From assembly GCA_965216155.1 (NCBI GenBank), contig CBDCFD010000005.1, forward strand, positions 620,001 through 684,000: DNA of 64,000 bases. Reading direction: 5' to 3'. Of this stretch, positions 51,895 to 59,825 are shown piece by piece. Source of the stretch: CATOSP01 sp965216155. GTDB lineage: Bacteria; Chloroflexota; Dehalococcoidia; Lucifugimonadales; UBA3495. Numbering within the stretch: the stretch's first letter is position 1; every line of letters starts with the position of its first letter. Below the pieces are notes generated by a model. It was given only the letters and a program-made list of their open reading frames with translations, was not told the DNA's origin and did not search any database. A program made the position numbers and the translations under genes.

Positions 51895-53577
51895 CTAGGA
51901 CCCGGAGATGCCGTAGCGCTCCAGCAGCTCCTGGATGCCCAGGGAGACCTGCCGCCGCATCCTGCCGGACGCGGTAAGTTCAGCGTCCAATTCCCGGTAG
52001 ACCGAAGCGTCGAAGGGGCTCCAGTCCCCCCGGAGCTGTCTCAGGGCTTCCTCCTCCCGCCGGGCGGCTTCAACCGCCAGCTCCCCCAGGGTGCGCAGGG
52101 GCGCGGCCCTGGGCAACTGCCGGGCCGAGGTTGCGATATCCCCCATGCGCAGGGCGAACCCGCCGATGGCCGCGGTGACCGCGGCGCGGTCGCAACCGCC
52201 CTCGGCGGCCATCCAGGTGTCGTAGCCGCCGTGGAACCCGTCCCACTGCCGGAGCAGGGCGTCATAGCCGGTGGTGAAGCCGGCAACCGCGGCCCTGCCG
52301 CCGGGGGAAGCTTCGGACGCCGCAGCGTCCAATGCGATGCCGGCTTGTCTCAGGGCATCGTTGGTCCGGGCCATCCGCTCGTCGAAGGCGTCGAACAGGC
52401 CGGGGTCGCCAGCCTGGATGTTCACCTCAGCATCCGAAGGCCCCTCCGCTGAAGCCTCGGGCATTGCGCCCTCTTCCATCCCATTCCCATCCTTCTCCGT
52501 CTCCCCGGCGGGAGGCGGCCCCGGCAGACCGGAGAGTTGCCCGATGGCCGGGGCGGACTCGCCGCCTTCTCCGACTTGCCGGCCGTCTTGCCGGCCGTCT
52601 TGCCGGAATGAACCACGCAACCGGCGCAGGGCCGAGTCCTCGTCCCGCACGGCGGCGGCCAGCAAGTCGGACACGTACCGGGTGTTGGTTGCGGAGGGCA
52701 AAGCGCGGTGGGCCAGCACGATCTCTCTGTGCTGCTCAACCAGGGCGTTCAACCGGCTCAGACTCCTCTCGGGGGTGAGGGAAGGCCGGACGGCGCGGAA
52801 GGCGTCGTAGTCCGCGTGGAACCGGTCCCACTGAACGCTGAGCGCGTCAAAGGCGGTGACGAAGGCGGCTACCCGGGCCTCGGCGTCGACTCCGGTCAGT
52901 CCCTGGAGGTCGCTGAGCTGGTCGGCCACCCTCTGCCTGAGGGCCAGGGCTCCGGCGCGGGCCTGGGCCACACCCTCGAACCCCGGCCGGGCGGGTGATA
53001 CCGCAGCCCCGCCGTTGTCCTTGGCCCCGTTGCCGTTGGAATGAGATGACGCGGGCGCGGGGCCGGAGACCAAAGCAGGCCCGGCCTGGCCCGGCTGCCA
53101 GTTGTCGCGCAACCGGCGCAGGGCCGCTTCTTCCTTCTGCGCGGCCTCGATCAACCGGTCCGACATATCCCTGACCGAAGGGTGCCGGGAGAGGCCGTTG
53201 GCGGCCTGGGATACCCCGCTGAAGCCGCCCGAGAACCCCCGGAGCGCAACCTGCACCGAGCTTGCCTCGCAGGATGTCAACCCCTGGCGCCAACCGTCCA
53301 GGTCCCGGCGCACCCGGTCCCACTGCTGGGAGAGGGCGGCGTAGGAAGATGCGAACTCGCCCGCGGCCTGGCTCACCTGGGCGGGCGCCGGCGTGGGGAG
53401 CGGCCCTCCCTGGGGCATTGCCCGGTCCCGGGCGGCGACGGTGGCCGCGATGTCCGGCGCGGCGGTGGGTTCAGGCGGCGTGAAGGGCTCCGCCTGCTGC
53501 TGCGTCGTGCAGGCCAGCGCCAGAAGGAGAATCGCCCCCGGGGCCAGCCAGCGGGTAATCCGCTTGGTGATCATCAT
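51895..53577 (-). CDS. Lipoprotein with three repeated helical domains
   Basis: The 560-residue protein starts at ATG 53577, in the ATGA overlap with the upstream gene. Its N-terminus has a lipobox (ILLLALACT). Three units of about 100 residues follow, each with QWDR or QWDG (SYAALSQQWDRVRRDLDGWR; AFDALSVQWDRFHADYDAFR; GYDALLRQWDGFHGGYDTWM) and each ending in an EE/EDxALRxLRGxW motif (KEEAALRRLRDNW, RDEDSALRRLRGSF, RREEEALRQLRGDW). Acidic, proline-rich linkers join them. Its family is unknown to me. It is the last gene of a probable sppA-like operon and should be anchored outside the cytoplasmic membrane. Confidence 0.75.
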   Translation of the reverse strand: MMITKRITRWLAPGAILLLALACTTQQQAEPFTPPEPTAAPDIAATVAARDRAMPQGGPLPTPAPAQVSQAAGEFASSYAALSQQWDRVRRDLDGWRQGLTSCEASSVQVALRGFSGGFSGVSQAANGLSRHPSVRDMSDRLIEAAQKEEAALRRLRDNWQPGQAGPALVSGPAPASSHSNGNGAKDNGGAAVSPARPGFEGVAQARAGALALRQRVADQLSDLQGLTGVDAEARVAAFVTAFDALSVQWDRFHADYDAFRAVRPSLTPERSLSRLNALVEQHREIVLAHRALPSATNTRYVSDLLAAAVRDEDSALRRLRGSFRQDGRQDGRQVGEGGESAPAIGQLSGLPGPPPAGETEKDGNGMEEGAMPEASAEGPSDAEVNIQAGDPGLFDAFDERMARTNDALRQAGIALDAAASEASPGGRAAVAGFTTGYDALLRQWDGFHGGYDTWMAAEGGCDRAAVTAAIGGFALRMGDIATSARQLPRAAPLRTLGELAVEAARREEEALRQLRGDWSPFDASVYRELDAELTASGRMRRQVSLGIQELLERYGISGS

Positions 53578-54869
53578 TCGAAACGGTACACTCCTACAAA
53601 ATCGTCCACCAGCCCGTCGCGGAATTCCCCGGACCGGAGCCGGGACACCAGCTTGTCCAGGGACTCCCGGGAGTCGGCCAGGACCACCAGCGCGCGGCGC
53701 TCCGGACCCGCGTGCAGCAGGACCACCCCGGTGCCCGCCGTGTCCATGTCCGCAGTGAATGGAGTCCGCAGGCCGCCGTCAAGCTGGACTCCGGCTAGCT
53801 GCAGGTACTGGGCCGCCTCCGCCCCGTCGTCGTAGAGCCCCAGGAACACCGTGTCCCTGGTGATGTCCTCGGACGTTGCCACCCGGTAGTTGGAGACCGC
53901 GGCGCCAACGTCCGACGCCAAGTCCAGCAGACCGGGGCGCCCCGGCAGTATGTCCACCCCGTCCTTGAAGAAGCCGGGGAAGTCCGACAGGACGAACTCC
54001 CTTTCCGAATCGGTCAGGAACGACGCGATGTTGGCCAGAAGCCGGTTGTTGTCCAGCACCGAGTTCCGGGGCGGGACCATGAAGGTCAGGTCGCCCAGGG
54101 CCAGGACGCGGTCCTCGCCGGCCTGGACCAGGGGGTAGAAGGGCCCCGGGGATTCGGAGATGGACGAGCGGGTGTTGCCGTCGGCCACCGCCAGCCCCGG
54201 TCCGGGACCCTTGACAGAGCTTGTCGAGTAGAGGGATATCTGCCCCACCCCACGGGTGATCTCGCTGGGCAGGAAGTCCCTTACGATGACGTTCTGGAAG
54301 TTCAGGTCGTATTCAACGGTGTTGAACAGGTAGTCGGGTTGGAAGGACACCCCGAAGCGTCCCGCCAGGGTGTTGACCTGGTTCCGCCGGGTGGCGTCGG
54401 AGATCATCAGCAGCTTTCCGCCCCTGCGGATGACGAACTCCTCCACCAGGTCTATCTCTTCGGGGCTGTAGCGGTCCCGGGGCGCCGCAACCAACAGGCT
54501 GTCGGCTCCCCGCAGATGCTCCTCCAGTTGTTTGAAACCGGCCGAGGGGTCCGAGCTGAGGAAGCCGCCGAACCGGGCCGGCTCGCCCAGTATCTCCACG
54601 TCGTACCCCCGGTCCCTGACCAGGGCGAGGAAGGCCGACAGCTCACTTTCGGAGGTGTTGTTGCCGTGGAGCCCGTCCACCACCAGGGTCCCCCTGCTGA
54701 TGCGCGGGGCGTCCTCGAAGGGGCCGGACAAGGACACGGGCGCGGTCAGGTAGGCCACCGGCACCTCCGGGTTGGGCGGCGCGGAGTAGCCGCTGCCGGT
54801 GTAGAAGTAGAAATAGGACGCCGCGAAGACAACGATGGCCAGGACAGGGACTATAAGAAGACGCCGCAT
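53574..54869 (-). CDS. Membrane-anchored protein, DUF4350/GldG-like, uncertain
   Basis: The 431-residue protein has an N-terminal membrane anchor (LLIVPVLAIVVFAASYFYFY) and an extracellular region. The segment GTLVVDGLHGNNTSESELSA, then ADSLLVAAPRDRYSPEEIDL, then FVIRRGGKLLMISD resembles DUF4350- or GldG-type domains that bind or regulate transport. The stretch LYSTSSVKG near residue 215 may come from a palindromic repeat. Its start lies in a tandem repeat of the ATGCGG start region. Overlaps the lipoprotein gene by four bases. Confidence 0.6.
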   Translation of the reverse strand: MRRLLIVPVLAIVVFAASYFYFYTGSGYSAPPNPEVPVAYLTAPVSLSGPFEDAPRISRGTLVVDGLHGNNTSESELSAFLALVRDRGYDVEILGEPARFGGFLSSDPSAGFKQLEEHLRGADSLLVAAPRDRYSPEEIDLVEEFVIRRGGKLLMISDATRRNQVNTLAGRFGVSFQPDYLFNTVEYDLNFQNVIVRDFLPSEITRGVGQISLYSTSSVKGPGPGLAVADGNTRSSISESPGPFYPLVQAGEDRVLALGDLTFMVPPRNSVLDNNRLLANIASFLTDSEREFVLSDFPGFFKDGVDILPGRPGLLDLASDVGAAVSNYRVATSEDITRDTVFLGLYDDGAEAAQYLQLAGVQLDGGLRTPFTADMDTAGTGVVLLHAGPERRALVVLADSRESLDKLVSRLRSGEFRDGLVDDFVGVYRFE

Positions 54870-54907
54870 ATTACCCGCATATTACCCGCATATTACCCGC
54901 ATATTAC
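54865..54907 (-). repeat. 11-bp tandem repeat over a stop-start junction
   Basis: The minus strand reads TAATATGCGGG as a unit three times, and then TAATATGCGG of the real gene. Each unit carries the upstream gene's stop (TAA) and an ATG CGG start. Confidence 0.85.
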
Positions 54908-55869
54908 TCGGAAGGCCCCACGTAGAGGTAGTACACGTTGGGCCCGTTCACCTTCATCGGGAAGCCGGGCAGCGCCCGTTCCTGCTCCCCGCCCAACCCG
55001 GATGGGAGCATGTAGCGCCTGAGGGTGTCCACCGGCCACTGACCACTGGCCGCCGGCCACTCGCCGCCGTCGCCGCCGCTCTGCAATGGTTCGATGATGC
55101 GCTTGAAGCGCTGGTTGAAGGCCCGGAACACCTCGGTGTTCACGTCAACCAACCCGTAGTTGGAGACTCCGGCAAGCTGGGCCGCCTTTTCGATGGCGTC
55201 CGAGTCCCCGCCGATGCCGTCAACCAGTCCCGTGTTGGCGCTCTCCACCCCGGTGTAGATCTTGCCCTGGAGCAGCTCGTTTCTGGAGATCCTCAGCTTG
55301 CCGCCCCGCTCGCTGATCACGATGTGGGCGAAGGCCTGCTTCAGTTGGTCGGTGACGCCGACGAAGTAGCGTCGGCCCCCGCCGTTCAGCTTGTTGGGGC
55401 CGGTGGGCATGATCTGCTCCCCCGGCGGGTTGGGTATGAGGGCCCCGGGGAAGTACAGGATGACCCCGACGTTGCCAACGAAAGAGCTTGGTTTGGCGTA
55501 GGTGTAGGTCGCCCCCATGGACATCATGTAGCCGCCGCTGGCCACGATGTCGTTCATCACGATGACCACCGGCTTCTTCTCGCGGAGCTTGCGGGTCTGG
55601 TAGTAAAGTTGCTCCGAGGCCGCCGCGCCGCCGCCAGGGCTGTTCAGCCGGATGACCACGCCCTTGATGGAGGGGTCCCGGCGGGCGTAGTCGAGGAAGG
55701 CGCTGATGACGAAGGACGAGTCGTCGGTGATGATGGTGAAGGGGATGTCGATGATGCCGATCTTGGGCTTCCCGGGCCAGACCTGGGAAAAGACCAGACC
55801 CCCGATGACCACGCCCAGCGCCGCCAGCAAAACGGCGCCAACGTACCAGTTGGCAATGGCCCGCCACAT
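54904..55869 (-). CDS. SppA-like S49 family protease
   Basis: ATG 55869 follows AGGAG. The 321-residue protein has an N-terminal membrane anchor (YVGAVLLAALGVVIGGLVFS) and the S49 fold: VVIRLNSPGGGAAASEQLYY (the PGG loop), VNDIVASGGYMMSMGA with the catalytic Ser of ASGGY, and GKIYTGVESANTGLVDGIGG, which contains the second half of the fold. The catalytic Lys is not obvious in the usual place. The C-terminal region EWPAASGQWPVDTL derives from CACTGACCACTGGCC-type repeat sequence (about 55030-55065). It heads a three-gene operon. Confidence 0.8.
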   Translation of the reverse strand: MWRAIANWYVGAVLLAALGVVIGGLVFSQVWPGKPKIGIIDIPFTIITDDSSFVISAFLDYARRDPSIKGVVIRLNSPGGGAAASEQLYYQTRKLREKKPVVIVMNDIVASGGYMMSMGATYTYAKPSSFVGNVGVILYFPGALIPNPPGEQIMPTGPNKLNGGGRRYFVGVTDQLKQAFAHIVISERGGKLRISRNELLQGKIYTGVESANTGLVDGIGGDSDAIEKAAQLAGVSNYGLVDVNTEVFRAFNQRFKRIIEPLQSGGDGGEWPAASGQWPVDTLRRYMLPSGLGGEQERALPGFPMKVNGPNVYYLYVGPSE

Positions 55870-55960
55870 CTATGGATATCTCCTCAAGACCCGGCCTTCC
55901 CCATAACCACCCGTGCCAAGAAACCAGCGCATCATACGTTCGCCCACCAAGGGTGTCAAC

Positions 55961-56458
55961 TTAGTAGAAATTGATGTTTATGGGAGCTTCGCAGTCAGTG
56001 GCGGCCAGGTCGTCGTCACCCTCTTGACCGTCACACACATCCCTCCCATTGCCGCCTATCAAAATGTCGTTTCCGGGGCCTCCGTGGAGCACATCGCTTC
56101 CGTTGCCCCCGACCAGTAAGTCGTTGGCATTCCCGCCGGAGAGGTAGTCTTCGCCGTTGGAACCGAAGAGAAAGTCGCTATCTTCCCCACCGTCCAGGAA
56201 GTCGTTCCCTTCCCGGCTGAACATGAAGTCCAGTCCATTTCCTCCAATGAGAATGTCTCTACCGCTGCCACCGACGATAACGTCGTTGCCGTCCAAACCG
56301 AAGATCACCAAGTCTGCGGTGGAGCCGACGCAGTCGATGAGGTCACCGCCGGGTGAGCCGTAAATTGCGAACCCCATCTGCCGGAACCCTGAGCCGGTGC
56401 AATTAACCTGCGCGTGGGCAACTTCCCCAGGACTTGCCAGACTGACCCCAATAGCCAA
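55961..56458 (-). CDS. Small RTX-type calcium-binding protein
   Basis: The 165-residue frame (TTG 56458) contains eight or more RTX nonapeptides such as GLDGNDVIVGGSGRDILIGG, GGEDSDFLFGSNGEDYLSGG and GGPGNDILIGGNGRDVCDGQ, the GGxGxDxUx pattern that binds Ca2+. It begins with the end of a signal peptide (ASPGEVAHA|QVNC). The hydrophobic core of that signal (NLLAALVLAIGVSL) extends upstream in frame, but no ATG, GTG or TTG lies before the next stop, so the true start may be non-standard or the gene damaged. Two cysteines near each end could form a disulfide. Secreted; role unknown. Confidence 0.7.
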   Translation of the reverse strand: MAIGVSLASPGEVAHAQVNCTGSGFRQMGFAIYGSPGGDLIDCVGSTADLVIFGLDGNDVIVGGSGRDILIGGNGLDFMFSREGNDFLDGGEDSDFLFGSNGEDYLSGGNANDLLVGGNGSDVLHGGPGNDILIGGNGRDVCDGQEGDDDLAATDCEAPININFY

Positions 56459-56656
56459 AACTAACGCGGCCAGCAGGTTCCATCTGATGCCCCTGCTAAT
56501 ACTCCTGGCAAACGATCTATGTCTCAGAGAGATTCTCCGGGTGGATATTTGGGGCCACTCCTATCTGCGCAAGCGTACCATATCAAGGGAGAACAGCCTA
56601 GCGTTAACTCTCACTGCCTCGACAATCCGGCCACGCCGGGGTTAACATGGTTCACC

Positions 56657-58111
56657 ATGGGCAACGTAACAATAACACCTGTTGTTAAGGCTGTCCGGTA
56701 CCAGTTGGCTCACGCTCCTGGGCTTGTACGGCACGGATCCAAGCCCTCCCGTGAGATCGCCAAGCAGGCCGGGGTGCTGGCAGACATAACCTCCCACCTG
56801 CGTTCCTACGATGAAGCGTTGGCCTATCCTCCCAACCGGGCATTTCTCGGTGCAATGTCTCCCGGCTCCCTTCTACAGATAGAGCGCCCTTGGTTCCAGT
56901 CCAGCGGCCCGGGCGAGCGCTGGCTCCCCTTTGGTGAGACCATGCCGGAGGAGGAATTGTACGGACTGCTCAAGGTTGCGGACGCGTTCGATCTGGTCTC
57001 ATTGGAAGAAGGGTTTGCCGCGCAGGCACGGAGCGCTCTGTCCGCTCACAGGCTCATTCAAGAAGAAGACCTCAAACGCCTGAATGAAGGCCAACCCTAT
57101 TCCGCCATCGAGAAACAGACAGCCGATACCGGGATGGCTTTGGGGTTGCACTTGCGAGACGGCCGGCTGGTGGGCAGCGTCAACCGCGCCCACGAAGAAG
57201 ATGCTTCTTTGACCGCCGACGTGGTGTTGGAAAACCTCGCTTGCAAGGTTACAGCGGTTATGGCCTTGCGGACATTACTCGCCGACTACCACACCGACGC
57301 GGCAGACATCGAATATGTGCTCAATACTGGCGAAGAGGCTGTCGGAGAACGGTACCAGCGGGGCGGCGGTAACCTGGCCAAAGCCGTGGCCGAGATGTGC
57401 GGTCTGACCAACGCTACTGGTGCGGACATCAAGGCCTTCTGCTGCGGCCCGGTGCATGCGCTGGTAATGGCTGGGGCGCTGGTGAGTTCGGGTCTTTACC
57501 GTCAAGTGGCTGTAGTCGGCGGCTGTTCCCTGGCCAAGTTGGGGATGAAATTCCAGGGCCATCTGCACCACGATCAGCCAATCCTGGAAGATACTCTGGC
57601 ATCGGTGGCCGTGCTGGTCGGCGAAGACGACGGCGTCAGCCCCGTGTTGCGGATGGACTCGGTAGGAAAGCACACGGTCGGGGCAGGTTCCAACCAACAG
57701 GCAATCTTCACCGAACTTGTCACCTCGCCGTTGGAGCGCCTAGGACTGAGTTTTGGCGACATCGACAAGTATGCGACCGAACTGCACAATCCGGAGCTAA
57801 CCGAGCCCGCGGGCAGCGGGAACGTCCCCCAGCTCAACTACCGCCTCATCGGCGCGTTGGCGGTGCTCAGAGGGGAGATAGCTCGGGACGACCTGGCCGG
57901 GTTTGCCGAGGCTCACGGGATGCCGGGCTTCTCGCCGACTCAGGGGCACATCGCGTCGGCTGTGCCGTACCTGGGCCACGCGGTAGAGCAGATTCGGAAC
58001 GGCAAGATGGAAAGGTCCATGTTCCTGGCCAAGGGCAGCCTGTTCCTGGGACGTATGACGCAGATGTCCGACGGGATGTCTTTCATCCTTGGAGCCAACT
58101 CCGAAGGTTAG
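56657..58111 (+). CDS. grdC: Glycine/sarcosine/betaine reductase component C, beta subunit (GrdC-like)
   Basis: From ATG 56657 the 484-residue protein matches GrdC in order: AVRYQLAHAPGLVRHGSKPS, HLRSYDEALAYPPNRAFLGA, ADIKAFCCGPVHALVMAGAL with the thiolase-like catalytic Cys pair, and a C-terminal thiolase-type half (PTQGHIASAVPYLGH with the active-site His). GrdC/D form acetyl phosphate from the carboxymethyl-selenoether bound to GrdA. GrdD is not in the window. A DUF1326 gene and grdA follow on the same strand, so this is likely part of the Grd operon. Confidence 0.8.
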   Translation: MGNVTITPVVKAVRYQLAHAPGLVRHGSKPSREIAKQAGVLADITSHLRSYDEALAYPPNRAFLGAMSPGSLLQIERPWFQSSGPGERWLPFGETMPEEELYGLLKVADAFDLVSLEEGFAAQARSALSAHRLIQEEDLKRLNEGQPYSAIEKQTADTGMALGLHLRDGRLVGSVNRAHEEDASLTADVVLENLACKVTAVMALRTLLADYHTDAADIEYVLNTGEEAVGERYQRGGGNLAKAVAEMCGLTNATGADIKAFCCGPVHALVMAGALVSSGLYRQVAVVGGCSLAKLGMKFQGHLHHDQPILEDTLASVAVLVGEDDGVSPVLRMDSVGKHTVGAGSNQQAIFTELVTSPLERLGLSFGDIDKYATELHNPELTEPAGSGNVPQLNYRLIGALAVLRGEIARDDLAGFAEAHGMPGFSPTQGHIASAVPYLGHAVEQIRNGKMERSMFLAKGSLFLGRMTQMSDGMSFILGANSEG

Positions 58112-58174
58112 GGACCGTCTCCTGGCCCCACATACCACCCGGCGGCGGACAATTCTGGACTGAGAGGGTCCGAA

Positions 58175-58777
58175 ATGGCATACGTGCTTGAAGGAAGTAT
58201 CCTTGAAGTGTGCGACTGCGAAGTGCTCTGTCCCTGTTGGATCGGCGAAGACCCCGACAACGGCACTTGCGACTCTGTGATCGCTTACCATGTGGACCGG
58301 GAAGATATCGAAGGCGTGGACGTTTCCGGACTCACCATGGCGATGGTGGCTCATATTCCCGGTAACGTCCTGAAGGGCAATTTCCGCACCATGACGTTCG
58401 TCGACGACCGGGCTAACCCGGAGCAGGAAGCGTCACTCTTGAAGGCGTTTAGCGGAAAGCTGGGAGGCCCCTTGTCGGACCTGGCAAACCTCGTGGGGGA
58501 GATGGTAGGCGTGGAACGGGCGCCGATAACGTTTGACGTGTCAGGCGGGAAGGGCACTCTCAAGATTGGAACCAGCGCGGAGGCCGTGATGGAACCGTAC
58601 CGCGGTCCCACCGGAAAGGTGACCATCCTAAATGAGAGCGTCTTCTCTACTATCCCCGGCAGTCCTGCCTACGTGGCCAAGGCATCCACCTACCGAGTCA
58701 AGAATGACGCCGTAGGTCTGGATATCGACTTGAAGGACCACAACGCTATACAGGGATCGTTCCGCTTCCAAGGGTAA
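58175..58777 (+). CDS. DUF1326 protein
   Basis: The 200-residue protein starts at ATG 58175 after GAGAGG. It opens MAYVLEGSILEVCDCEVLCP, with the C-D-C...CPC cysteine group (VCDCEVLCPCW) typical of DUF1326, and the conserved ANPEQEASLLKAFSGKLGGP block. The cysteines could bind metal. DUF1326 proteins have no assigned function. Its place between grdC and grdA, on the same strand with short gaps, suggests a link to the Grd genes, or a shared insertion. Confidence 0.75.
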   Translation: MAYVLEGSILEVCDCEVLCPCWIGEDPDNGTCDSVIAYHVDREDIEGVDVSGLTMAMVAHIPGNVLKGNFRTMTFVDDRANPEQEASLLKAFSGKLGGPLSDLANLVGEMVGVERAPITFDVSGGKGTLKIGTSAEAVMEPYRGPTGKVTILNESVFSTIPGSPAYVAKASTYRVKNDAVGLDIDLKDHNAIQGSFRFQG

Positions 58778-58831
58778 CCCCGGCGGCCCAACGCTCCCAC
58801 AAACCGCGTTTCATGTTAGGAGGACTTGGAA

Positions 58832-59287
58832 ATGCAATTGGAAGGCAAGCGAGTAATCGCGCTGGGAGAACGCGATGGGGTGCAGGGAACTGCCATAGCC
58901 AACTGTGCGCGTAGTTCAGGGGCGGAAGTTGTGCTGGAGGTCACCTACTGCTTCGTTTGAACGGCCTCGGGAGCCCTTGACCTGGAGGGTCAAGAAGAGA
59001 TCAAGCGGACGGTCGACCGCATCGGCGCGGAAAATGTCATGGTGTTGCTTGGCACCCCTACACCGGAGAGCTCCAGGCTATATGCCATGACGGTGGACCA
59101 GGGAGACCCGTCCTGGGCCGGGGCACTGGCCGGGGCTGCCCTGGGCCTCCCCGCCTATCACATCGTTGAACCGGAGATCAAAGAGCAGATAGACCCCTCC
59201 ACCTACGAGGCTGAAGTGGGGCTGGCTGAGCTAGTGCTGGACTCCGAAGAGATTTCCAAGGCGCTCAAGGAAGTGCGCGGGGTATAG
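58832..59287 (+). CDS. grdA: Glycine/sarcosine/betaine reductase selenoprotein A (GrdA)
   Basis: ATG 58832 follows AGGAGGAC. The frame is interrupted at codon 43 by UGA (58958-58960) in the context VTYCFV-UGA-TASGALDLEG, exactly where GrdA proteins carry selenocysteine (CFVUTA). Reading UGA as Sec gives 151 residues: N-terminal GERDGVQGTAIANCARSSGA, then VMVLLGTPTPESSRLYAMTV, GDPSWAGALAGAALGLPAYH and VEPEIKEQIDPSTYEAEVGL, all GrdA text. A SECIS-like hairpin follows. GrdA carries the carboxymethyl group between GrdB and GrdC. Without Sec it would look like a pseudogene, but nothing else in the frame is damaged. Confidence 0.9.
58976..58994 (+). promoter_or_regulatory. Bacterial SECIS-like hairpin
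   Basis: CTTGACC (58976-58982) and GGTCAAG (58988-58994) form a perfect 7-bp stem with loop TGGAG. The loop begins 22 nt after the UGA, inside the range usual for bacterial SECIS, and includes a G in the apical loop as SelB needs. Confidence 0.65.
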
Positions 59288-59294
59288 GCGCAAT

Positions 59295-59783
59295 CTATCC
59301 ACGAAGGGCCAACTCCAAAACAATGGGACATAGCTGGCGGATGGTCTCCATCATGTCGCCGGGGGCTGGTCCTGTAGGAACGATTCGGAGTCGGCTGCCG
59401 CAGGCCCGCGTTCCTGGGTTGTCCGCGCTCATGGCGGTTACGGACGAAATCCCCAACTCTTGGGCGGCGAGGCATACCGCGCCGCAGGCCAGACCATACG
59501 GTCCAAGGTCGAAGGCAGGACCGGCTACTACCACGTTTGGGCTTGACCTTTCCATCTCGCCCCTGAGCGCGGCCAGGACCTCATCCTTGTGATCCTTGAA
59601 ATAGCCGTCCCCGCAGACGATTGTCGCTACGACCTCGGCCTGTTCCCCCAACAGGTAGTTTAAGAGCCGGGCAGGGCCTATGGGCCTGTCCCGGACCTCC
59701 AGCGGCAGGTCTGCCTTCTCGCCGCGCCCGACCCCCGCGTAGACCTGGTTCAAATAGTGAACGACCCTTATGGAGTTGGGCAT
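59295..59783 (-). CDS. GrdB-like protein, N-terminal part only
   Basis: ATG 59783 follows AAGGAG. The 162 residues match the N-terminal third of GrdB and D-proline reductase PrdB-type proteins: IRVVHYLNQVYAGVGRGEKA, VRDRPIGPARLLNYLLGEQA, EVVATIVCGDGYFKDHKDEV and VAGPAFDLGPYGLACGAVC. The family is normally about 430 residues with a selenocysteine in the C-terminal part. Here the frame ends at LALRG just 7 bp from the convergent grdA stop. The C-terminal catalytic part is missing, so it is either a truncated paralogue or a short family form. It is not on the same strand as grdA. Confidence 0.75.
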   Translation of the reverse strand: MPNSIRVVHYLNQVYAGVGRGEKADLPLEVRDRPIGPARLLNYLLGEQAEVVATIVCGDGYFKDHKDEVLAALRGEMERSSPNVVVAGPAFDLGPYGLACGAVCLAAQELGISSVTAMSADNPGTRACGSRLRIVPTGPAPGDMMETIRQLCPIVLELALRG

Positions 59784-59825
59784 GTGGCGAGCTCCTTGAG
59801 AGCCGGGCTTGAATCGCGGGAAGGT

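Noticed and set aside
58958..58960. grdA as a pseudogene because of the TGA
   Set aside because: The position and context (CFV-UGA-TA) match the selenocysteine of GrdA, and the rest of the frame is undamaged.
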